Assembly: GCF_900142755.1 (NCBI RefSeq)
Contig: NZ_FRCA01000008.1
Location: 197,519 to 261,518 of the forward strand
Length of the DNA: 64,000 nucleotides
Reading direction: 5' to 3'
DNA from: Halomonas cupida
Lineage (GTDB): Bacteria; Pseudomonadota; Gammaproteobacteria; Pseudomonadales; Halomonadaceae
Position numbers and translations under genes: made by a program. Shown here piece by piece: positions 55,164 to 63,649 of this stretch; positions within the stretch are counted from its first letter, which is position 1, and each line of letters starts with the position of its first letter. The notes under the pieces are model-generated. The model did no database searches. It had not been told where the DNA came from and saw only the letters and a program-made list of their open reading frames with translations.

Positions 55164-56366
55164 ATGAGCATGAACAAACATCTTGTTGCAACCGCACTGC
55201 TATGCTCGTTGCTGGCCTCCTGCACCACCATGATCCAGGGCGGTGAGGATGATTACTCCTATGTTCTCGATGCCAAGCGTCTCGGCAACCAGGCTGTTGA
55301 TCAGGTCATGGCAGGCCAGGGGGAGTCCGCGCGAAGCTACTTTCAGCAGTCTACCGATGTCCTGGCCAGAGGGGTTGCCGAGCATAGCCGACGCATGGCG
55401 GAACGTGCCGATACCATGAGCACCTTCGCTGATATCGGCACCATCGGGCTGGCCATTGCAGGCACTGTCGCCGGGGTGGATGCAGCTTCCAGCTCACCAA
55501 CGGGAGCACAGCAACTGCAGCCCTATCTGAACCAACTGAACAGCGCATTGCTCGACTTCAACAATGCCATGCAATATGAGATCCGCTCTTCCGAGCAGGA
55601 AGCAAGGTATGGGCAGCAGCGCAAGGTTGATCAGGATCGCTGGCGTTCTGTCGTCGTATCTGATCGCAACCTCGCCCGCAGCATTGTACGCATTCGAAAC
55701 TATAGTAATGGAGGAGGCTGGTGCACAGGAGCCTTTATTTCTCCTCAAGTCATCCTGACTGCCGCTCACTGCTTCAACATTAACGATACGATTGGCGTAT
55801 ATCGCCAAAATATAGAAAGTGGCAAGGAGTTCATTACTGGGGAAGAAACACAGATTCTTGCTGGATGGGGGGCTAATCACCCCTCATGGCAACATGATCC
55901 AAGCAGGCCAAATCTAACTCCTCAGGAAAATGCCATCGACGTTGCCATCATCATTACTAAAGAGCCAAGCCGATATTTCCTCCCAGTTTCCACCAGTCCA
56001 CTTGAACCCGATGATCGACTCATGGTGCTTGGGTATTCCGGTGACCTCAATGATGGATACTTCCTGCAAATTGACTATGGCTGCAGCGTATCCGGGATAG
56101 AGAATGGCGGCCTTGGTAGAATAAGGCACAACTGCGTTGCATATAAAGGCAATAGTGGTGGGCCTGTCATGACCGTAGATGGTGGAATTTCCGTAGTAGG
56201 AGTCACTTCAGGAGGCAATTTGCTCCGAGATCGGTCAGCAAATTCAGGCTTTGCCGCACCAGTAATTTCCGCAGCTGATTTGTACGATGTCATGATCCTC
56301 GAAGATAGCGCAGACTACCCGATTCCCCCATCTCCCTTCCGCCCTTCAGTAAGCAAACAGCTATAA
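55164..56366 (+). CDS. Lipoprotein with C-terminal trypsin-like serine protease domain
   Basis: A 400-residue precursor. The lipobox LLASC ends at Cys20, predicting a lipid anchor with no Asp at +2, so outer-membrane sorting is likely. Residues about 30-165 are a helical region rich in Gln, Ala and Ser without a recognised family. The rest is a chymotrypsin-fold protease with a complete triad: His202 (LTAAHCF), Asp259 (AIDVAII) and Ser331 (GNSGGP), plus a cysteine pair around the His loop. The gene is AT-richer than the chromosome around it. ATG 55164 or 55170 may start it. It precedes a LuxR-type gene. Confidence 0.85.
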   Translation: MSMNKHLVATALLCSLLASCTTMIQGGEDDYSYVLDAKRLGNQAVDQVMAGQGESARSYFQQSTDVLARGVAEHSRRMAERADTMSTFADIGTIGLAIAGTVAGVDAASSSPTGAQQLQPYLNQLNSALLDFNNAMQYEIRSSEQEARYGQQRKVDQDRWRSVVVSDRNLARSIVRIRNYSNGGGWCTGAFISPQVILTAAHCFNINDTIGVYRQNIESGKEFITGEETQILAGWGANHPSWQHDPSRPNLTPQENAIDVAIIITKEPSRYFLPVSTSPLEPDDRLMVLGYSGDLNDGYFLQIDYGCSVSGIENGGLGRIRHNCVAYKGNSGGPVMTVDGGISVVGVTSGGNLLRDRSANSGFAAPVISAADLYDVMILEDSADYPIPPSPFRPSVSKQL

Positions 56367-56481
56367 CCCCAGCACAACGCAGCGTACCTGACACCCTTGC
56401 CCCACCGATGCTCAGGTACGCACCACCAGGAATTTCGTGCCAGGTTACTTGATGTAACGAAAAAGGTTGCACCATACCCCC

Positions 56482-57567
56482 ATGATCAACTCCGCCGAGA
56501 AACTGACTGAATTGGCCTACGCCGCCATGCTGGGAGAGTCGCCCTGGCAACACTTTCTTGACCAACTGGCGCTTGAGGTGCCCAACGGCAAGGCAATAGT
56601 GGTGGTACATGACAATGCAGCCGCACGTTGGCATATTCCGCTGGCCTCGGGGGTCGATCCGAGGACCCTCAAACGCCGCGGGGCCTATGCCTGTGCCAAT
56701 CCCTTTATCGCCCAGACCACCACGTTGTACAACGGTATAGGTGTCGGCATCGTCGATGAAGCCCTGATTCCCCTCGAACAGTTGAGAAAAACCGAGTTCT
56801 ACAACGACTTCCTCGAACCCCATGAAATGCCATCCCGAGTATCGCTGACCATCGAGCAGGAGCAGGATGAACTGTTCATTCTGGCATTGCTCTCCGACTC
56901 CATGCAGCAGCAGGACAAGCTGCGAGCAGCAGGGTTGCTGACCCAACTGTCGCCACATCTCAGCCGTGCGCTACGCTACTACCGACGCAGCAGCACAAAG
57001 CGTCTGATGGGCACTCATACGCAACAGTTTCTGGATGCGCTGGGCACAGCGGTTCTGCTGGTCGGAGAGCATTCACGGATAGAGATCGCTTCGGGGCACG
57101 CGGAACACCTCATGGCCACCGGCGATATGTGGCGTATCACGTCTCGAGGTCAACTGCAGTTCCTCGACGACAAACTGGAAGCATCCCTCAAGGCCATGCT
57201 CAGCCGTTGGTACACGGGCGCTGGCACCCTGAATTTTCCATTGGCTGAATACCAGGTTTGCCTGGTACGCATGATCAAGGATTCCATTTCCTGCTATTTC
57301 GAAGGGCCCACGGTCGCTGTGCTGCTCGAGGAAGTCGGTAAAGCACCCCAACGACTGGACCTATCGGGGTTTGGAGCTGTATTCCAGTTGAGTGCTGCCG
57401 AGGGGCGAGCTCTGGCGGGCATTATCGATGGCAAATCCACTCAACAGATCGCCGAGGATTCCTCCCGCTCCGTGGAGACCATCAGATCCCAACTGAAGAG
57501 CCTCTATCGCAAGACCAACTGCCATAGTCGAGAGGATCTACTCAAGCGCATACTCGCGCTTCGCTAA
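56482..57567 (+). CDS. LuxR-type transcriptional regulator, paralogue 1
   Basis: A 361-residue protein ending in a LuxR-type helix-turn-helix (DGKSTQQIAEDSSRSVETIR and then SLYRKTNCHSREDLLKRILA). The N-terminal about 280 residues are shared with the second paralogue (MLGESPWQHFLDQLA; LRKTEFYNDFLEPHEMPSRV) and probably bind a signal. ATG 56482 is chosen by match to the paralogue, since no ribosome site is clear; TTG 56467 is possible. It closes unit 1 of the duplicated region, downstream of the protease gene. Confidence 0.87.
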   Translation: MINSAEKLTELAYAAMLGESPWQHFLDQLALEVPNGKAIVVVHDNAAARWHIPLASGVDPRTLKRRGAYACANPFIAQTTTLYNGIGVGIVDEALIPLEQLRKTEFYNDFLEPHEMPSRVSLTIEQEQDELFILALLSDSMQQQDKLRAAGLLTQLSPHLSRALRYYRRSSTKRLMGTHTQQFLDALGTAVLLVGEHSRIEIASGHAEHLMATGDMWRITSRGQLQFLDDKLEASLKAMLSRWYTGAGTLNFPLAEYQVCLVRMIKDSISCYFEGPTVAVLLEEVGKAPQRLDLSGFGAVFQLSAAEGRALAGIIDGKSTQQIAEDSSRSVETIRSQLKSLYRKTNCHSREDLLKRILALR

Positions 57568-57703
57568 CCCAGCCAGCCCTCTCTGCCCAGTTGACCGGCT
57601 CAGACCACATCTTGATACGCAGCCCCAAGGCGATTCCATCAATGTCGGACCATAGGCCTTGCGCAGACCGTGAGTGCCGCTCCACCTACTCAGCCCCGTG
57701 CTA

Positions 57704-57744
57704 CTGCAGCATGACCTGCTCGTATCAGCGTAGTTTTCACCCAC
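57704..57744. promoter_or_regulatory. Conserved 41-bp upstream box, unit 2
   Basis: The second copy of the box, from CTGCAGCATGACCTGCTCGT to GTAGTTTTCACCCAC. It lies 69 bases before the lipoprotein gene of unit 2. Sequence outside the box is less alike, so the box itself appears to be under constraint. Confidence 0.6.
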
Positions 57745-57812
57745 GGTGGTGATGGTGGCAACTGCCCCTCCTGACTTTACTGAGATGTATCTGACACACA
57801 AGGCTCAATATC

Positions 57813-58424
57813 ATGAAAAACTATTTCAAGGAGCTGACACTAGCGGTGATCGTCTCGGGAGTTTTCCTCTCAGGATGTGGAAGCAGACTTACACCCGAGG
57901 ACATGATGGTAAATATAAAACAACAGACCATATATGGTATGTCGCGAGAAACCGATCCTTCCACCAACATCACTACCATTTCATCCTCTGGCGAGACAAC
58001 GGACATCTACTATAACGGCTATGGTGAGAAGACTGGAGAGCGCCCCTCGACACTGATGGACGAACCTGAACTCAAGGGAGTTGTGAAAATCCATCCAGAT
58101 GGCAGAACAGAGTATTTCCTCGTTCACTCATTGAATAAGGAAAGCGACATTATATCAAGTCGCTACTCCAGCGCCTGCAGATCTGATAATGAAACTACAT
58201 TTTCAGCCGATGGAACTGTTGTGGGCCCGACTCCAGGTGAGTTTCATGAAATTGATTCTGGATGGTACGGTTTTGTCAGGATAAACGTCGACCGTGATAC
58301 GTTCAGAACAATCGCTGCCTCTGACTCACTTGTGGTCAGATCCTGTCTTGATTACCAGGACATCGTATCAGAAGCAGAGATAAATGCACTCAGAAAAGTA
58401 TTCAATGAATCCATAAATCAGTGA
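57813..58424 (+). CDS. Lipoprotein, unknown function
   Basis: A 203-residue precursor with lipobox LSGC (Cys about residue 22). The mature protein is hydrophilic, Ser/Thr-rich early on (SSSGETTDIYYNGYGEKTG), with mixed strand-like segments and two further cysteines (SSACRSDNET, VVRSCLDYQD). No family recognised. Low GC compared with neighbours suggests transfer. First gene of unit 2, followed by a Cys-rich secreted protein and a LuxR-type gene. Confidence 0.78.
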   Translation: MKNYFKELTLAVIVSGVFLSGCGSRLTPEDMMVNIKQQTIYGMSRETDPSTNITTISSSGETTDIYYNGYGEKTGERPSTLMDEPELKGVVKIHPDGRTEYFLVHSLNKESDIISSRYSSACRSDNETTFSADGTVVGPTPGEFHEIDSGWYGFVRINVDRDTFRTIAASDSLVVRSCLDYQDIVSEAEINALRKVFNESINQ

Positions 58425-58483
58425 CACATGAAGCATGTAACACCTAACTCAAAAAAACCAACATAACGCATGGGTACAAAACA

Positions 58484-58831
58484 ATGAAAAAACTGATCAT
58501 TATACCAGCAGCACTTATCTTCCTGATGTCTGGGCAAGCGTTCTCAGACCAGGGCTGCACTTCCGCTGAAATGAGAGTGGAAAACCAGATGCACTTCTCG
58601 GAGAGAGTTTCTGTATGCCAAGTCTATGTGCGTAGTCATTGCTCGGAGCCACTACACTGTAATATTTCCGTGCGTGGTTCCAGGTGGAACAGGATTCTAG
58701 GCAGAACAGAGACTACCTCTGACTCAGGAGCGTACTATTTACCAGCAGGTGGAGAAATCGCCTTGAACGTGGTGGCCTCTGGGTGTGTGAGGTACGAGTA
58801 TCGGTGTGACGATCCGGCCTACCTGCAGTGA
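58484..58831 (+). CDS. Small Cys-rich secreted protein, unknown function
   Basis: A 115-residue precursor with a signal peptide (about 1-21, ending QAFS). The mature 94 residues contain six cysteines (GCTSAEM, SVCQVYV, SHCSEP, LHCNISV, SGCVRYEYRC), suggesting three disulfides in a small exported beta-rich domain. No family recognised. It lies 59 bases after the lipoprotein gene and 31 before the LuxR-type start, so it is within the unit 2 operon. Confidence 0.75.
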   Translation: MKKLIIIPAALIFLMSGQAFSDQGCTSAEMRVENQMHFSERVSVCQVYVRSHCSEPLHCNISVRGSRWNRILGRTETTSDSGAYYLPAGGEIALNVVASGCVRYEYRCDDPAYLQ

Positions 58832-58862
58832 ATTCGCACCGTTTCCTGAGCCGTGGGTAACC

Positions 58863-59933
58863 ATGACCAACTCCGCCGACAAACTGGCCGACCTGATCTA
58901 TGCCGCCATGCTGGGGGAGAGTCCATGGCAACACTTTCTCGATCAACTAGCTCATCAGGTACCCAATGGCAAGACGGTACTGGTGATGCACGATGAAGCA
59001 GTGGCGCGTGGGCATATCCCACTCGCCTCCGGCGTGGACCCAGGCATTCTCAGGCTTTACGGCGCCTATTACGCCAGCGTCAATCTCTTTATCGCTCCCG
59101 CCGCTACACGACCCAACGGGGTTGGCTTCGTCGACGAGGCCCTGGTGCCGCTAAGGCAGCTCAGGAAGACCGAATTCTACAATGACTTCCTCGCCCCCCA
59201 TGAAATGCCTTCGCGGGTATCGCTGACCATCGAGCATGAGCAGAATGAAGTGTTCATTCTGGCCCTGCTGTCCGACGCCATCAATCAGGATGACAAGCAG
59301 CAGGTTGCACATATGCTGTCCAGCCTCGCTCCCCACCTGCAGCGTGCGGCACGCTTCTATCGTCAATCAACCGCTCCCTGCCTTGATGGTCAGATATTCG
59401 ATGCAATGGATATCGCTGTGGCCATCGTCGGGGAGCCGTCACGACTGAAAAGAGCATCGCCCTATGCCGAGCGCCTGTTGAGCACTGGGTACCACCTGTC
59501 GCTCAACGCCTGCGGACGCCTCGTCATGGGGAATGCCGAGGCCCAGCGCAGACTTCAGGGCATGCTCAGCCGCTGGTATTGCGGCCCGAAGGTGGTAACC
59601 CTCCAGCTACCAGACGCAAGAATCACCTTGATTCGCCTGGTCGACAATGACATCAGTTTCTATTTTGAAGGCCCGACAGTCGCTGTCTTGATTGAGGAGA
59701 GCGATGGCTCACTCCACCGTCTGGATCTCCCGAGGATTGGCGCTCTGTTCCAATTGAGTCCTGCCGAGTTGCGGGCTCTGGCAGATGCTATCGACGGAAA
59801 ATCGACTCAGCAGATCGCAGAGGAGTCTGCCCGCTCCGTGGAGACCATCAGATCCCAATTGAAGAGCCTCTACCGCAAGACCGACTGCCATAGTCGAGAG
59901 GATCTGCTCAAACGCATACTGGCGCTTCGCTAG
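58863..59933 (+). CDS. LuxR-type transcriptional regulator, paralogue 2
   Basis: A 356-residue paralogue of the regulator at 56482, with the same N-terminal block (MLGESPWQHFLDQLA) and a nearly identical C-terminal helix-turn-helix (DGKSTQQIAEESARSVETIR; KTDCHSREDLLKRILALR). The DNA of the last about 130 bases is also nearly the same in both genes, implying recent duplication or gene conversion. ATG 58863 follows the N-terminal match (MTNSADKLADL). It closes unit 2. Confidence 0.87.
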   Translation: MTNSADKLADLIYAAMLGESPWQHFLDQLAHQVPNGKTVLVMHDEAVARGHIPLASGVDPGILRLYGAYYASVNLFIAPAATRPNGVGFVDEALVPLRQLRKTEFYNDFLAPHEMPSRVSLTIEHEQNEVFILALLSDAINQDDKQQVAHMLSSLAPHLQRAARFYRQSTAPCLDGQIFDAMDIAVAIVGEPSRLKRASPYAERLLSTGYHLSLNACGRLVMGNAEAQRRLQGMLSRWYCGPKVVTLQLPDARITLIRLVDNDISFYFEGPTVAVLIEESDGSLHRLDLPRIGALFQLSPAELRALADAIDGKSTQQIAEESARSVETIRSQLKSLYRKTDCHSREDLLKRILALR

Positions 59934-59950
59934 CTCGCTCAGGCAAGCTC

Positions 59951-61294
59951 TCAACCTCCGCCCGGCAACCACACCTTCACCCGTAGTCCGCCCAGAGGTG
60001 ACTCATCCAACGCCAGGCGACCGCCGTACAGCGTTACCAGGTCTCCGACAATGGCCAACCCCAGACCACTGCCCGAACGGCGCTCATCGAGACGAACCCC
60101 ACGTTCCAGCACAGCGGTACGCTGCTCTTCAGTCATGCCGGGACCATCGTCCTCCAGACACATGCAGACGCCTCCATCATCGAGCCGGAAGCTCAACTCG
60201 ACCCGGGAATGTGCCCAATCGAGGGCATTCTCCAGCAGGTTGCCGGTCAACTCCTGCAGATCCTGGGGGTCCACGCGCAGCTTGAGCTCAGCAGGAATGT
60301 CACGTTGTAGACGGATACCGCGACGCCCGGCCAGGCGTTCCAGCCCCGATACCACAGGTTCGATGACCTTGAGAATTTCGACACGTGCCGCCAGAGCCGC
60401 GCTCCCAGCGGCACTGGCTCGAGCCAGATGATGCCGAACGGCGGCATCGATCCGCGCCACTTCTTCACGCACCTGGCGACGCTCGACATCAGGCAGACGT
60501 TCGGCCTGAGCCTGGAGCACACTGACCGGCGTCTTCAGCGCATGAGCAAGATTGCCGGCTGCTGAGCGCCCCCGCTCGATCAGGCGCCGGTCATGATCCA
60601 GTACCTCATTCATCGTTTCGGCCAGTTCCGCCAACTCGCCGGGCAGCCTGGTATCGAGGCGCTCACTCTGCCCTTCCTTGACCGCGCGAAGGTCCGAGTG
60701 CAGCGCACGCAACGGTGCAAGCCCCCAGCGGATCTGCAATGCCAGACCCGCCAGCAGCAAGACACTCAAGGCAATCAACGACAGCCACAGCAACCACTCG
60801 AAGCGGGCGACTTCAGCATTCAGCTCCTGACGGCTGACTGCCAGGGTAACGTGCACGGGCTCCGGGTGCCCCGGCAGGCGCAGTGCCTGATCGACGATAC
60901 GCAGGGACTGCCCCCTGGGGCCCTCGATGGTGCCCCAGTGAGTGCCCAGGCTGGTGGGAATGGGCAGGCGTTGATCCCACAGCGAACGCGAGACATGGGC
61001 CAATGACTCTCCGTCGCTGATCTGCCAGTACCAACCAGAGTAGACCCGCTCGAAACGCGAGTCACCGAGACGCTCCTGAACACTGAGTTCCCCGCTCAAT
61101 GGTTCCTGCTCCAGAGAGGTGAGCAGTACCTTGTGCATCGATGCCAGACGCTCATCGAAGGACGCCGAAGCGGATTCACGGAAGCTGAACGACAGGCCGA
61201 TGCCCACCACCGGCACGATGACCAGCACCAGTATGATCGACGCCACGATCAAGCGTCGGGCAAGCGTCCCGCGCGTTGAATCAGCGACACTCAT
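59951..61294 (-). CDS. Sensor histidine kinase (PhoQ-like architecture)
   Basis: A 447-residue membrane sensor with helices at about 12-35 and 167-187 enclosing a periplasmic domain, then a HAMP linker. The phosphoacceptor is His251 (NLAHALKTPV), followed by N box NLLENALDWA, G1 DDGPGM and G2 GSGLGLAI. The H-box form and layout resemble PhoQ-type kinases that sense cations or peptides. The ATG overlaps the response regulator stop by four bases. PepSY-domain genes alongside suggest envelope-stress or metal sensing. Confidence 0.93.
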   Translation of the reverse strand: MSVADSTRGTLARRLIVASIILVLVIVPVVGIGLSFSFRESASASFDERLASMHKVLLTSLEQEPLSGELSVQERLGDSRFERVYSGWYWQISDGESLAHVSRSLWDQRLPIPTSLGTHWGTIEGPRGQSLRIVDQALRLPGHPEPVHVTLAVSRQELNAEVARFEWLLWLSLIALSVLLLAGLALQIRWGLAPLRALHSDLRAVKEGQSERLDTRLPGELAELAETMNEVLDHDRRLIERGRSAAGNLAHALKTPVSVLQAQAERLPDVERRQVREEVARIDAAVRHHLARASAAGSAALAARVEILKVIEPVVSGLERLAGRRGIRLQRDIPAELKLRVDPQDLQELTGNLLENALDWAHSRVELSFRLDDGGVCMCLEDDGPGMTEEQRTAVLERGVRLDERRSGSGLGLAIVGDLVTLYGGRLALDESPLGGLRVKVWLPGGG

Positions 61295-61974
61295 CGCGAC
61301 TCGCTCGTTTCGTCCTCGGGTATCACCAGACGATAGCCCTGGCCACGCAGGGTCACGATGCGCTCTCCACCGAGCTTGCGGCGCAGGCGACTGATCTGCA
61401 CATCGATGACATTGGAGTCGGGTTCGTGGTCACGATCATAGACATGCTCGGAGAGCTCGGTACGGCTGACCACACGTTCCTGGGCATGCATCAGATAGGC
61501 CAGTAGCCGAGACTCCTGAGCGGTCAGGGTCACCGGCCTCCCTGCCAACGTCACGCTGCCGGTGTGAGTGTCGAAGCTCAGATCACCCGCACTGAGCACC
61601 GGGTGGGCATGGCCATGGCTGCGACGCACCAGGGCACGCAGACGAAACAGGACTTCGGCGGTCTCGAAGGGCTTGGTGACATAATCGTCGGCCCCCGCGG
61701 AGAAGCCAGCGGCCTTGTCCGACCAGCGCTCACGAGCGGTCAATACCAACACTGGTAGGTCGATGCCATCATCACGCCACTGGGACAACCAGCGCGTGCC
61801 ATCACCATCCGGTAGGCCCAGATCGAGAATCACTGCATCGTATTGCTCGGTGCGCAACAGAAAGTCCCCATCTCCGCCAGTGGCTGCCATTTCCACCAAC
61901 AGCCCCGCATCGCGCAGCGATATTGCCAGAGCCTCACTGAGCGCCTGGTCATCCTCGACCAACAGGATCTTCAC
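61291..61974 (-). CDS. OmpR/PhoP-family response regulator
   Basis: A 227-residue two-domain regulator. The receiver has acidic Glu7/Asp8-Asp9, phosphoacceptor Asp51 (VILDLGLPDG) and Lys101 (YVTKPFE); the C-terminal winged helix includes LTAQESRLLAYLM and NVIDVQISRLRRKLGG. It is the partner of the kinase encoded immediately downstream (four-base overlap). Direct repeats upstream at 61989-62032 could be its own target. Confidence 0.94.
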   Translation of the reverse strand: MKILLVEDDQALSEALAISLRDAGLLVEMAATGGDGDFLLRTEQYDAVILDLGLPDGDGTRWLSQWRDDGIDLPVLVLTARERWSDKAAGFSAGADDYVTKPFETAEVLFRLRALVRRSHGHAHPVLSAGDLSFDTHTGSVTLAGRPVTLTAQESRLLAYLMHAQERVVSRTELSEHVYDRDHEPDSNVIDVQISRLRRKLGGERIVTLRGQGYRLVIPEDETSESR

Positions 61975-61988
61975 TTGCGTACTCCCTT

Positions 61989-62032
61989 GTTTACCGCCAA
62001 CACGTGTTTACCACCAACAAGTGCTTGCCGCC
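61989..62032. promoter_or_regulatory. 17-bp direct repeats upstream of the response regulator
   Basis: GTTTACCGCCAACACGT (61989-62005) is followed by GTTTACCACCAACAAGT (62006-62022) and a partial third unit, GCTTGCCGCC. They lie 15-58 bases before the regulator start, between it and the PepSY gene. This is a possible autoregulatory site or an untranslated linker repeat. Confidence 0.4.
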
Positions 62033-62107
62033 GAGATAAGTGTGCACCGTCGTGAAGAAGTCACCGTCATGGAGGCTTGCCCTTATCCGGCTCGAGACTC
62101 GCACTGC

Positions 62108-62521
62108 CTACTGCTCACCAGCCCCGGGGCGCTCCATATCGCTGATACCCACGCCTTCGATGCCGATCAGCTCGCCACTGGTAGCGTCGAACTCGAACTC
62201 CACCACCTGCCCCTCGGGGCCGATCATCTCGATTTCGTAGATGACTTCACCATCATCACGCTCAAGTTCAACTTCCAATACCTGGCCAATATAGCGCTCA
62301 TCCAGCCAGTCGAGCAGAGTCGGCAAGGCGACCAGCCTACCGTCCTCAACCTCGCGATGCAGGTCCCGCCAATCGTCGTCATCCGCCCGAGCAGGGGCTA
62401 TCCCCAACGCCTGGGTCAACGTCGGCATGGCAGTCAGCGGAGGCATCAACAGCCAGGCACCGCCCCATAAGGCCGCCGCCGTGCATAATGCCAGAGTGGA
62501 TCGAATCAAGTATCTCATCAT
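62108..62521 (-). CDS. PepSY-domain membrane-anchored protein
   Basis: A 137-residue protein with an N-terminal signal or anchor helix (about 5-29, with PARADDD shortly after) and a PepSY-like domain (GQVLEVELERDDGEVIYEIE, then VVEFEFDATSGELIG). PepSY proteins are periplasmic and often accompany PhoPQ-like systems. It precedes the response regulator and kinase on the same strand, probably in one operon, and is divergent from another PepSY-like gene. Confidence 0.85.
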   Translation of the reverse strand: MMRYLIRSTLALCTAAALWGGAWLLMPPLTAMPTLTQALGIAPARADDDDWRDLHREVEDGRLVALPTLLDWLDERYIGQVLEVELERDDGEVIYEIEMIGPEGQVVEFEFDATSGELIGIEGVGISDMERPGAGEQ

Positions 62522-62712
62522 GGGGCGAAGTCTGAATAATCCGACATGAATGCAAGATGAACACCACTGTCAGCTTGCTGCAAGACAAGGATTGCGAAGA
62601 TGGCATCCATCAAGCGTGGCTCACGTCGAGTCACGCAGGAGCACAGACCAGCCAGTCCAATCACGTCACATCATTACTGACTGGCTTACGTCTGCAAAGG
62701 AAGGAGTGCCCT

Positions 62713-63189
62713 ATGATCAAGCCGCTTTCTCTCAGTCTTGCCACCTTTGCGCTCGCCGGCACCATGGCCACCACGGCCATGGCCGATGACGGCGCCAGCC
62801 GTGAAGATATCGACAGCCTGCTGCGCAGTGCCGGCGAGTATGGCTTCAGTCATTTCGACGAATTCAGCGTCGATGATGGCAACCAGTTCGAGGTCGAAGG
62901 CTGGCGGGATGACGGCTGGCGTCTGGATGTCGATATGGACATGGCCGACGGCAGTATTCTGCGCGAGGAACAGCGCAAGAGTGAAACGCCAGACTGGAGC
63001 CTCAGCGCCGACGATATCGACAGGGCCCTCGATAGCGCCCAACAGGCAGGTATTGAACACATTGCTTCTGTTGATGTCGACTCGATGGGCCGCATTGAAG
63101 TAGAAGGCTACGACGACCGCTTCCGCGAGCTGGAAGTGCGATTGAACCGCGATACCTTCGAAGTTCTGGGAGTAGACCATGACGACTGA
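62713..63189 (+). CDS. Periplasmic PepSY-like (DUF2874-type) protein
   Basis: A 158-residue precursor with a signal peptide (about 1-24, ending TAMA). The mature acidic protein contains two similar halves, each an alpha helix followed by strands ending in an aspartate-rich turn (FEVEGWRDDGWRLDVDMDM; IEVEGYDDRFRELEVRLNRD), i.e. tandem PepSY-like repeats. AAGGAG precedes ATG 62713. It overlaps the next gene by 11 bases. It is likely regulated by the divergent two-component system. Confidence 0.85.
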   Translation: MIKPLSLSLATFALAGTMATTAMADDGASREDIDSLLRSAGEYGFSHFDEFSVDDGNQFEVEGWRDDGWRLDVDMDMADGSILREEQRKSETPDWSLSADDIDRALDSAQQAGIEHIASVDVDSMGRIEVEGYDDRFRELEVRLNRDTFEVLGVDHDD

Positions 63190-63553
63190 TCATTCACGCT
63201 TTCGCTCAGGTACCGAATATCGTGACAATGCCGCCTGGCGGCTTGCCAGCCACTGGCAGCAACGTGCACAGGAGGCTCGCCCAGCGGGCCACCTGCGCGG
63301 CGTCAAGCTGGCGCTGGCCTGGGTGCTCGGCTGTACCATGCTGCTCGTCGCCACCCTGCTGGGAGTACTGTTCAGCCTCGTCGGGCTGCTGATGCTGCCA
63401 CTGGTACGTCGACGCATGAAGAAGCGTATGGAGCAGGCCCGCGCAGACCATGCCGAAGATATTGGTCCCGGCTGGCAGAAGAGCCAGCAGCAGAATCCAC
63501 ATCAGGCCCAAGCTACCGATATTCTGGAAGGCCAGTACGAGGTCAAATCCTGA
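63179..63553 (+). CDS. Small membrane protein, unknown function
   Basis: A 124-residue protein with a hydrophilic N terminus, one long hydrophobic region (about 43-76, possibly two close helices) and a strongly basic segment after it (RRRMKKRMEQ). No family recognised. The start overlaps the end of the PepSY-like gene by 11 bases in another frame, so the two are translated together and may share a role in envelope sensing. A terminator follows 33 bases downstream. Confidence 0.75.
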   Translation: MTTDHSRFRSGTEYRDNAAWRLASHWQQRAQEARPAGHLRGVKLALAWVLGCTMLLVATLLGVLFSLVGLLMLPLVRRRMKKRMEQARADHAEDIGPGWQKSQQQNPHQAQATDILEGQYEVKS

Positions 63554-63585
63554 GCCCAGAAGACGTCATGAATGGAAATCGAGAG

Positions 63586-63616
63586 CGAAGCCGGGGCAAC
63601 CCGGCTTCGTTTTTTT
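63586..63616 (+). terminator. Rho-independent terminator
   Basis: A 10-bp stem CGAAGCCGGG / CCCGGCTTCG with a GCAA loop followed by seven T residues, just after the PepSY-like operon. Confidence 0.92.
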
Positions 63617-63649
63617 ATGGATGGGGCAAGCCGTAAGCCGTAAGCCTGG

